Shown: piece by piece, positions 22,957 through 32,082 of the stretch
Numbering within the stretch: the stretch's first letter is position 1
How the letters are laid out: each line of letters opens with the position of its first letter
Assembly (NCBI GenBank): GCA_018524725.1
Contig: JAEUWP010000525.1
Coordinates: 62,001 to 126,000 of the forward strand
DNA from: Podaxis mareebaensis
Lineage: Eukaryota; Basidiomycota; Agaricomycetes; Agaricales; Agaricaceae
Length of the DNA stretch: 64,000 bases
Direction: 5' to 3'
Translations under genes and position numbers: made by a program
The notes under the pieces: generated by a model
Told to the model about the DNA's origin: nothing
The model's database searches: none
Seen by the model: the letters and a program-made list of their open reading frames with translations, nothing else

Positions 22957-23842
22957 TCGGGAGAGTTGGGGTGTGAAGGCAGGAGCCTGGTGTCTAGTTT
23001 TGTCAGTACCATCCGCCACCCTCCTCCCACGCCTTCGATACACATCTCCCCTGTTCCCTTCCACAACCTAGCACAGGGACGCAATCAAAGACGATGTCAT
23101 ATGCATTTTGTTCAATCCAGCAGTTACGGCAGACTTGCTCAAGATGACAATGTCATGACACTTGACAGTCTCGCCTCACATGCATGACCTCCCTTCTCGC
23201 CCCTCTCCTCTCCTCATTCATTCCTCCAAATGTCTCTCTAATTTCTAGATAGTTCTGGTTTGGTATGGGGTCATTGCATAGATACAGTATGTAACTTGTA
23301 GGTACTTTCCGCCTAAGTACATCCATGTACCTATTTGGCCAACTACCCACCCAACTAGCACCCAACACGGAAACTAATTGTTGTGATACCATAATAGTCC
23401 ATACCCAGTCCATACTTTAACAGGAAATCTATGCAAATGGTGCGATTGATCTCAAGAGACTCACAATAGAAACATTGTGCCATACATGCCTCCCATTACT
23501 CCCGGACCTACTCTGCCTACATTATCCCATTGGTGTCATTCGGCTGAGACGGCGTCTTTCCGTGTAGATTTCCCAAATTTCCCAATGATCAGGTCTCATT
23601 GCGCTTTCAGCTCAAGTGACTCGATCACATTACGACGAGCAAATGAACGAATGGTTACTGAATGGACCTAAGCCTGGAAAAACCTCCCACAAAGAGGAAG
23701 GTTCACCACCGCCAACCGCATATCCCCCTCTCTCCAGCCCACACCCCACTTCATAGAGCTCCAGGACAAGAGGGAAGTCTTTGGGTGCCTCATACATTGT
23801 AGGACAGGACATGGATACTTCGGTGACTACTATGTACCGATC
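22957..23842. other. Non-coding flank between the BBE gene and LINE debris
   Basis: This stretch should carry the promoter of the BBE gene. No open frame has support. From about 23690 the sequence may already belong to the degraded LINE that becomes readable at 23843. Confidence 0.4.
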
Positions 23843-24156
23843 ATGTGTCCCCTCCGAAAATATCAACTGCCCCTGTGGCGAGAACCTGCAAACACGAGAT
23901 CACATCATACGCCTTCATACGCTCATGCCCCATATATGAAAGGCACCACCAGATCCTACGAGACGCCTCGGAGACTCTGTACCTCCCAGACATACTAGGA
24001 ACCAAGAAGGGAATTGCTGCGCTCACCAGACTTCTGGAGAAATTGGGTGCCTTCACAAAATCGGGTGCAGGCCCACCCAAATGGACAAGCCCCACCCTTA
24101 AAGACATCCCACTTGACTCTTTCAGGGGAGAGGACCCCGACGAGGACCAGGGGTAA
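23843..24156 (+). mobile_element. LINE remnant: C-terminal CCHC/RNase-H-distal end of the ORF, frameshifted
   Basis: In one frame the DNA reads CPCGENLQTRDHII. After a one-base shift it continues SCPIYERHHQILRDA, LPDILGTKKGIAALTRLLEKLGAFTKSG. The pattern of a CPCG, an H, a CP.Y..R and a closing LGT.KG...L..FL...GAFTK.G is the usual C-terminal end of basidiomycete LINE polyproteins. The frameshift between DHII and CPIY shows that the copy is dead. Its ORF stops at 24156 (tag after DEDQG), and the 3' tail repeat follows 175 bp later on the same strand. Confidence 0.7.
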
Positions 24157-24330
24157 CCATTAGCCCATCATCTCCTGCCGCTTTTCCTTCATTCCCATTA
24201 TCTCCTTTTCCATGCCTTAAATTATCTTATCCTTATAATTATGCTTCATATGACTATGCTCACTTCTCTGCCGTAGCGCTCAATAATGCCCTACTCTACT
24301 CTACATCTACCTTCCCACACAAACAACCGC

Positions 24331-24506
24331 TCTACCAGACTCCTCCACATATCACCTCAGAACCCCTTTATACTATTAGTAGATACCACCCTGCCGAGGA
24401 GCGTAGATAATCTGTCAGCTCAGGATATGCCCACCGCGTCTTAGCAGTAGGTTTGCTTGTAGCGGTGTAGAAATGGAGAGTTCAACAGCAACGACTCGAT
24501 CACATG
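24331..24506 (+). repeat. LINE 3' tail repeat, copy A
   Basis: The segment runs from about ctccacatatcacctcag through ataccaccctgccgagg, cccaccgcgtcttagcagt and tttgcttgtagcggtgtag to a short CAA/CAG tail. It then ends in acgactcgatcacatg (24491..24506). The same words recur in the same order at 24549..24724 and 39680..39838. Its place 3' of a LINE ORF remnant, on the same strand, makes it the element's 3' UTR. Confidence 0.75.
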
Positions 24507-24724
24507 CACGACGCATTTACATCAGTATAACCAGTAGATTTCTTACTTCAACCGGACTACTCCACACACCACCTCAGAACCCCATATATTTACTTAGATA
24601 CCACCCTGCCGAGGGGCGTAGTTACCTAGTACGCGCCCACCGCGTCTTAGCAGTTAGTTTGCTTGTAGCGGTATAGAAATGCAGAATACAACAACAACAA
24701 CAACAACAACGACTCGATCACATG
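24507..24724 (+). repeat. LINE 3' tail repeat, copy B, with (CAA)n and flanking 16-bp duplication
   Basis: Homology to copy A starts at about 24549 (accggactactccacac) and ends in a (caa)n run at about 24688..24710. Then comes acgactcgatcacatg (24709..24724), identical to the 16 bp that end copy A. This fits a 5'-truncated insertion flanked by a target-site duplication, or a tandem duplication of the tail. Confidence 0.72.
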
Positions 24725-24796
24725 ACCATTCGTTCGACGCGCCCAAAGCCTCGAGGTTCGTGCACAAACTTTGATGCGTTGATTTCCTCATGAACC

Positions 24797-26372
24797 ATGC
24801 TCCCCACAGACCAAGACGACGTGTTCCAAGACAATACTCCAACCATCGTCGACTGTGACGTCCTCGAAGCTGCAAAAGAGAACGTCCAACCCCTAGGTAC
24901 TGGCCGCCGCGTAACTGCCCTCTCCGCCATCCTCTCCACTCCACACGCTCAACGAGAAGCTAAGCTCTCGGCTACACGTAACCGCCTTCGCATCAACGTC
25001 GAACTTGCGCTTACTGGTGACGGTGATGATAATGACAACTCTGGCAGTACTGATGCCCTAGATGCCTATTGGGCGTTTGTTAACTGGACGTTGGATAATT
25101 ATCCTCAAGGGCATAGTGCCGAGTCAGGGTTGTTGGAACTGTTGGAGGAGGCGACGAGGGTGTTGAAAGATCATGCCGGGGGTAGGTGGAGAAGCGATGT
25201 GAAATATTTGAAGTTGTGGTTGTTGTATGCGAGCTACGTCGAGAAGCCGGTTGTGATTTATAAGTTTTTAATTGCGAATGAAATCGGGACGGGGTTTGCG
25301 CTGTTGTATGAAGAATATGCGGCGGTTCTGGAGAGAGATGGCCGGTGCGTCTTATTTATCAGATCTTGCCCCGCGTTAATTGATTTATTTCATTAGGCGA
25401 AAAGAGGCAGATGATGCGTATAGTCTAGGTATTGCGAGACGCGCTGCTCCTTTGGATCATCTACAAGAACGATACAATGACTTCCAGAAGCGGATGATGA
25501 GCAATATGATGCTTCCACCTGCCCCTCCTACGTCTTCGCAGAAACCTAGACCAGCACTCGCGACTACCTCTCTCAAACCTTCCTCCGGCGCCCCCTCTTC
25601 CCTCGCCTCCACTTCTAGAACATCATCCCGAAGCGTCTCGACTCCACTCTCCTCTTCAAACACACCAAACTCTCGACTCCAAATTTTCGTAGACCCCACA
25701 GGCGAAGAATCACACGCTGCCACAGAAGCGACATCAGCCGACGCTTGGCAGGATCTAGGCACCCGTAAGACGAGGGTAAAGGAGAATGTGCCGGAGGTGA
25801 AGAAGCTCGGTGGGACGACGTTGAAACAGGCTGGGAAGAGTAAACGGACTGTGTCTGCTGCTTCGAGTTCGAGTTCGAAGATTGCTGTGTATAGGGATCC
25901 TGGACCGGAGGAGATGCCGCCGCCGCCTATTATACCCGCTTCAAAGAGGAAGGTGTCGGTAGGTATGGGTGTACCACCGAAGACGCCGGCGAATGGTTCG
26001 TTCGTACCGTTTGTGGATTCAGATGTCGGTGGCCAGGAGCGTGGTGCCGGTGGGTCTGTTGCGTCTTTGCCGTCTACGGCAACGGCAGGACCTCCGGCAA
26101 CGCCAAGGTTCACACCGTTTAGGGATGAGGTTAGTCAATCCTTCGAATTTTGAGAATCCTACCCCATGAGATTCATATTTGGTTAATTATAGACGGTCAC
26201 GGAGACTTCTTTAGTGGCGGGTGTTGCGTCACCTACTTTGGGCGCGACAGATTCTGTTATCAAAGTCAAGAAGGCTGGATTGAAGGCGCCAACTCCGAGT
26301 TCTGAGGCGGAGGCTTTGAGGAAGGATCCGTTGAAGAATTATCCTGATGTGGGGATTGCTGATGATGAATGA
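24797..26372 (+). CDS. MAD3: Spindle checkpoint protein Mad3/BubR1-like, no kinase domain
   Basis: Exons 24797..25344, 25397..26129 and 26193..26372 join to 486 residues in frame. An N-terminal KEN box (AAKENVQPL, residues 27-29) precedes a Mad3/Bub1 homology TPR region (about 45-205) with YWAFVNWTLDNYPQG, YLKLWLLYASYVEKP and EEYAAVLERDGRRKEAD. A second KEN box (RVKENVPEV, residues 311-313) follows a Ser/Pro-rich linker. There is no kinase domain, so this is the Mad3 form. Mad3 holds Cdc20 in the mitotic checkpoint complex and blocks APC/C. The two KEN boxes are the known Mad3 degron pattern. The start at 24797 is close to the KEN box, as usual. The gene begins 72 bp after a LINE tail, so its promoter probably lies in or across repeat DNA. 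Confidence 0.92.
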
Positions 26373-27660
26373 AGTGGACGGGGATACGTGCTCAGGTGGT
26401 TGCGCGGGGGTTGTGAGACTTGGGGGTTGTGTTACTTGGCAGCTGGTGTGGACGTTGGAGATGGACACATTGTTGGTGTTGGTGATGAATTAATATTATT
26501 TTAAGTTGGGTATGTTGGTTGCCTGTCCGTCGTCCAGTTGTTGGATTGGAATGATATTCTTTTCTTCTTTTGGCTCTTATTTGGCACAGGTCATCCGTTG
26601 TCCGTTGTTTATCGCGGGCTGCCTGCCGCGGTCTGCTGGTTGCATTTGGTCTTCAGCTCCGTTGCCACCGGCTGTTTCGGAGTATGACAAGGGTAGTAAG
26701 GGGGTTGAACGCTGAGTATGATATGACATGACATGGGCGGAAATAATTCCTTCGCGATCAAGTATCTTCTGACCTCTTAACTCCATGCATTCAAATATTT
26801 TATCACAGATAGACTCGCGCAATTTGAGCATAAAGTGCGTGTTCATGCCATTACCGTTTTATAGGTCTTCGCGATTACTTGATTAATGACTCGGATGAGA
26901 ACATAAATCCTCTTGCGGACAGGACGGCCAGGATACGAAGTTTGTTGTGGGAATGACCAATCTAGAAGAGATGATTTGATCGTTGCATATGTTATTGTTG
27001 GTGCGTCATTGGTGACTATGGGAAATATCGTCGGACTGATGCCGAAAACGCGGCGTAGCGGGATAACAGAAGATCTAAATTTGTCATTGAGCGCACCGAA
27101 TTCGTAACGTAAATCTCCAGGCCGACACGGACATTACTCATACATAGATCCTAAGGTCACCAATGATGCATGATGGGAACTGGGCGCAATACTCGTGGTA
27201 CCGCCACCCTCTAATATTACGCCAGGGGTCTGGCAAGCTTCCCGAGGAAGAGGTATATAAAGCCGAGAAGTTTTGTGCGATTCGAAGAGTCTGGATTCCC
27301 TTCCTGCTGCGAAGTAGGAATTTCATTGCCGCGGGGGACTGCTACTGCTACTTTGCGCTCAGAGCTTCTTTTTGGATCATTCAGCGCGTAGAGGCTCGGT
27401 GGAGCAAGGTTTAACATTTAACGTGAAGAAACTCGTGGGACTCGGAAAGATTCGGTTGGGATATCTGCGAAAGTGGGTTTGGGGATTAGCTCTACTTGGT
27501 TGGTGGGGTGATTAATTCTTTGAGAAGGCGAAGGTTGTTGCTGGGTATATATTAATCCTTGGTCGAGGCTCGTCTGGGATTGCGCCATACGCACGCGCCA
27601 CCTTCTCTCCCTCCGCTCTTCCCACACGCGATATACGACACGACACGCGACACGACCGAG
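26373..27660. other. Long intergenic stretch with two TATA-like boxes
   Basis: There is no supported gene in these 1288 bp. A strong TATA-like word (tatataaag) at about 27252 has no obvious start codon soon after it. A second (tatatatt) at 27546 is placed for the gene at 27661. A 14-15-bp inverted pair (gcgtcattggtgac near 27003 and gtcaccaatgatgc near 27158) is also present. Confidence 0.4.
27545..27552 (+). promoter_or_regulatory. TATA box of the small secreted protein gene
   Basis: The word gtatatat lies about 110 bp before the ATG at 27661. A pyrimidine-rich stretch (ccaccttctctccctcc) follows at about 27598, which is typical of a fungal transcription start. Confidence 0.4.
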
Positions 27661-28117
27661 ATGTATTGGAGACTTCAGTTTGTTGTAATGCTGCTTGCGA
27701 CGTTTGCCATGTTTGTCGCGGCTGCTCCGGTGGATGGGAACGTTACGGGAGGTGTTGGGGAGGAAGTTGTGCAGAGAGTGCTTGGTGCTACTACGTTGGA
27801 GACAAAACCGTCATCGGGTTCTGATGTTCTTACGACTTGGACGACACATGATGATGACGCAAGTCAGTCTTTCGGGTGAGTCATGACAATAATTCACGGG
27901 ACTTTGACTGATGGAGGATTTAGTATAACTACATACATCTTGCGTCTTTTCAGAACTGGGAGACGACATGTAACAACAGATCGAGAATTTGTGCGATTGC
28001 ATCGCCGGACACACAGCATATCTGCCCGGCGGCGACACCCTGTATGTTTGATTTTTGTTTGTTGCTGGACGACGGTGCTTATTCTTTGCAGTGAAGATAT
28101 TTGTTGTGGCCTCATAG
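27661..28117 (+). CDS. Small secreted protein, possibly Cys-rich, splice uncertain
   Basis: The ATG at 27661 opens a clear signal peptide (QFVVMLLATFAMFVAAAP, about residues 6-23). A polar, Thr/Ser/Asp-rich segment ends near a GTGAGT donor at about 27876. The acceptor TTTTCAG at about 27954 can lead to two frames. One reads NWETTCNNRSRICAIASP..HICPAATP, with five Cys in a short space, and after a second intron (GTATGT to TTTGCAG) ends at 28117. The other reads a basic, Cys-free tail. The Cys-rich reading needs a different first donor. A TATA box and a pyrimidine patch support a real transcription unit. Small secreted Cys-rich proteins are common in mushrooms and mostly unassigned. No family was recognised. 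Confidence 0.5.
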
Positions 28118-28284
28118 ACGATAGACAATGTACTTATTTATTTGTGACAATAGATCATGAGAGATGGTTACATAAGCGTGGTATTCGAACTTTTTGAGCG
28201 GAATACTTTATCCTGGACAAGGCCACTGCCCACCGCCTGTCCTGTCCTCAATCTGTCCGCTCCCACCCCCGGGCACTTCACATC

Positions 28285-31279
28285 ATGGATTTCTCTTACC
28301 TCAACCAAGACCCCGCACACCAGGCTCTCCAGGCACATCCGCATCCCTACCTCGCAGAGCCCGTTCTTTACATCTCCAATCTACCTGCCTACATTTCCGA
28401 TGAGGCCCTTGCAACTGCCCTTGCAGGCTATGGTCCTTTCAGACCTAAAATCAACCGCGATGGCACTGGCAATCCTGTTTCGGGCACGATTGAGTTCAAG
28501 TTTCTAGAGAAAGGTTTGTCTACCACTTCCCTATCCACCGTCCCTCCACCTTTCACAAAAACGCCTCATTTCCACGTGTTTCTCAATTGTGCTAACCCTG
28601 TGCCCTTTGACCAACAGCCGAGAAGGCACTCGCCGTCCTCCAGGCGCGTTCCATCCCAAACACCGCCCCTCCCGTCCCACTCGTTCTCTCTCCTTTCCCT
28701 CCCACCAATCCACCGACACCCCTCCCGCCACCCCAGGCACACCCCCGCCTTGTCAAGCATCTTCCGCCCGGATACACCGATTCGCAGCTGTATGACCTCT
28801 TTAGACGTTTTGGTGCTTTGGCATCGGTTCGTGCACATACACAGTTCGGTGCCGATACAGGAGTGGTGGAGTTTTGGAGTGAAGAAGACGCCCGTCAGGC
28901 GGAGGAAGCAATGCATTGTGCGGAGGTGGAGGGGCAGAATATTGCGGTGCAGCTGTATACGCCAAGGAGGACCAGCGGCACTGTGACCGATTTCAATGCT
29001 GCTGCGCCGAGCTTCGTTCCTGCAAGTCCACAGTATACGCCTTATCCTACTCAGGTGCGTGTTTTTATTGCTATTTACTTGGACTTGGGCATCCGTTGTG
29101 TGTGTGTATATTTAACGTGTGGTTTGGTTGGTTTGCAGTACTCGCCTCCGCGTGCTGCGCCGTTTCCTGTTCGATCTCCAGGCCCGTTCGTTCATGGGCC
29201 TGGGCAGCAAGTGCAGTTGGCGCCTCTCAGCGGCCCGGGATCGGCTAGTCACAGCGGACTGATTGACCCCTGTAATCTGTTCTGCAAGGTTCGAGATATG
29301 CCCATTGATAGCGAGGCGGCGTTTTTGACGCGCGTGTGGTGCAGAATTTAGACTCCGAGATTGACTCCAATGGATTGTTCACCCATTTCCGTCAGGTGAG
29401 AGGGTCTTTGTGGCGTCGTTGATCTTTGTCTGATCAATGCCGTTGTAGTTTGGTCAAATCGTCAGGTTTGTGTGGTCTGATGTCTTAAGATGTTGGGGCA
29501 TTACGCTGAATGCACGATAGTGCCCGTGTTATGAGAGATGAGAATGGGGCGAGTCGAGGGTTTGGCTTTGTTTCGTTCCAAACGCCTGATCAAGGTATGT
29601 CTCTTTACCTCTTGATACAGTGCACGTATAACTCAAGATTTGAACAGCCGCTGCGGCCATGCATGCCATGAATGGAGCACAACTGGGATCCAAGGCAATC
29701 GTCGTCCGCCTACACGAGCCTAAACAGCTACGCCAGGAAAAGCTTGCTCAACGATACGCGGGTCATAACGGACATCCTAGGAGTTCTAGCGGGGCCACCA
29801 GTCCCGCCGCTAGTGATGCGGGTGAGACTATAGCTGGTGGATGGTCCAGCCCTCGTACACGCCCTTCGATCCTCGGATCACCAAAGGCTAGTTACAATGA
29901 ACGTCCCGAGAGGGGAAGGCGTGGTTCCGGGAGCTATTACAACGTGAGTGGTTGCCACCCCTCATTGGAGCAGTTGACATAATGAGTAATTGAATGTAGG
30001 CTGCGCTTTCGGGCACACTGAATCTCCCCATGCGATATGATGATCTTGCATCCTTGACCCCTGTAGTACGCAAAGAGGTGTTGACGGGCGAGCTTATGCG
30101 TCGTGTGAGGTCGTTGGACATTGTCCCTTCGAGCGAGATGGATGCACTTGTAGATTCGCTCGTGACGGCCTCCTTGAGTGATGTTCTTCAGACTATCGAG
30201 GATCCGGAGAGGTTGAAAGACCAAGTCGAGGCCTGGAAAGCGAAAAACCTGAAACCTCCGTCTGTCGACTCGCCGCCATCGCAATCGCCCGCACCCTCTG
30301 CGACGCCTTCTCAAGATTCCCTCCTTGCGAATCCAGACGCCACCGCGAGTGCTCCAGAACACCCATCCACGCCTATCTCGGTTAACGCGGCACTCTCCAC
30401 CCCTCCTCGTACATCTTCACCTTCGGGATCCGTACCCCCCGTATCGGAGCGCGACAGGATCTATCAGGCCGTATGCAAGCTCGAAAGGAACAACCAGAAC
30501 GAATTGACGGACCTCTTGATGAGTTTGCCAAAGAGGGAGAGGGCGATGTGTTTGTTCAATTCAGAGGTGTTGAGAGCCAAGTTGGTAGATGCGAAGATGG
30601 TTTTGGAGAGTGACGATGGTCCTGAAGAGGCTACGCCTATCGAACCTACCAAGGCAACTCCAGTTACACCGCAGGCGAAGAAGGTTGCAGGAGCCACGAG
30701 GGTGGAGGAGAGTCCTAGGACGCCCGATTTGTCTTCGAGAGGCGCATCGGCGGCGGCTTCGCCTATGCCTTCTACGCCTGCTGCTGCTAGTACGACTACG
30801 AATGCAGGTGCAAGTGGGAAGAGTTGGACTGTGGCGGCGTTGGCTAAGTTGCCGGCGGTGGAGATTGTGAAGATTGCGAATGAACCCGGTGTGGTGTTGC
30901 CTGTTGCAAGGGCGGATCCGATTGTGGTGCAGACAACGGATGAGTTTGTGGACAGTTTGAAGGATAAGCCTATGCAACAGCAGAAGCAGCTGTTGGGTGA
31001 TAAATTGTGCGTGGATTTTGTTCTGATTTGGTTTAGAGGTGCTGACTGGTGATTTGGTTTCTGCAGGTTCAAGGTCATCAAGTCGTTTGGCGTCAAGGGT
31101 GCTGTAAGTTTTTTTTACATACACTTTGTCCTGTTTCCTGCAATAATTAACATTGTGTCCAGCCGAAGATTACGATTGCGTTATTGGATCAGGAGGATTT
31201 GAGGGCACTCGCGCATTTGATGAACAGCTATCCGGCGATTTTGAAAGATAAAGTGTTAGGTCTTGGTATTGCCAAGTGA
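28285..31279 (+). CDS. RRM4: Rrm4-like endosomal mRNA-transport protein (3 RRM + MLLE domains)
   Basis: Joined exons show three RRMs: RRM1 (VLYISNLPAYISDEAL), RRM2 (RLVKHLPPGYTDSQL with GVVEFWSEEDARQAEEAM) and RRM3 (NLFCKNLDSEID with RGFGFVSFQTPDQAAAAM). Then come Ser/Pro linkers and MLLE-type helices: PMRYDDLASLTPVVRKEVL, KLERNNQNELTDLLMSLPK with RERAMCLFNSEVLRAKLVDAK, and a C-terminal LGDKLFKVIKSFGVKG, PKITIALLDQEDLRALAHLM. This order is that of Ustilago maydis Rrm4. There, the RRMs bind mRNA and the C-terminal MLLE binds a PAM2-like motif on the endosomal adaptor Upa1, moving mRNA on microtubules. The same role is inferred here. The protein has at least nine exons; small internal exon ends near 29330-29590 were set by domain continuity. 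Stop at 31277..31279. Confidence 0.88.
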
Positions 31280-32082
31280 ACGTCGGGTGGTTTGCCGGAT
31301 TCCTCGCCATATACCTCTTTTCCCTCCTTACCCTCTTTCTTACCCTTGTCCTGACTGACCACTTCCTTTCCCCTTTCCATTCATATCCTGCCTTACATCC
31401 CGTTGCCATTCCCCTTGTTCCCGCTTGCTCCTGGATTTCATTTCTTTTGACTCGGTAAGAGTCTGTACACGGCCCCAGTATAATCTTACCCCTTTACCTC
31501 CTCGTATCTTTTCTGCATATCCCCTCGGAAGTGTCATTTTTAGCCTTGTTGGAATCTTTTCCCCTTTACATCACCCTAGTTAGTTACCGTTCATTGATCC
31601 ATTATAGCGTCTTTCTCTCTGATACTACGTATCCACTACTACCTCTCTTGATGATATTTTCCCATTTGTTTGTTGATTTACCTACCTGTCTGCCGACGTA
31701 CGCACACGTACACGCGCACCAGTATGCGATCTATGGGATTGCGTCTTACGACTTCTTACCGAGTTTTATGATGATTGTTGTTGCCTTTTTTGTTAGAGTG
31801 CTGGGGTATATATATTCACGACCATGTGACGAATTATTATGACGATTTCCCGCTGGGATCTTGGGTAGCTTGTGTCTGTTTAAGTGAAGGCGGTGTTGTA
31901 CTTTGGTCTGCGGGGAACGAAGTCAGTCGCAAGGCAAGCCGGGACGGAGAGGATTGCAAAGACCGCAGTATTGATCGCAGTTGCATGCAACGGGACGTTT
32001 TAAGCAACCGTCTTTCTTGGGCTAGTACTGCCTTGATCACTAACCCCTCCTTGCTTTTGTTTCAACTTGACTCTGAATCACG
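31280..32082. other. 3' UTR of Rrm4 gene and promoter of AIP1
   Basis: The stretch is very pyrimidine-rich for its first 400 bp (cctcttttccctccttaccc and similar). A TATA-like word (gtatatatattc) lies at about 31805, some 275 bp before the AIP1 ATG. No gene was recognised. Confidence 0.4.

Noticed and set aside
27002..27170. Inverted pair gcgtcattggtgac / gtcaccaatgatgc, considered as MITE ends
   Set aside because: The arms are only about 14 bp, no target duplication is visible and the inside shows no structure; it may be chance.
30464..31124. Two long minus-strand frames (210 and 187 codons) opposite the Rrm4 gene
   Set aside because: They mirror the Ser/Pro/Ala-rich linker and MLLE coding exons, which match a known family on the plus strand.
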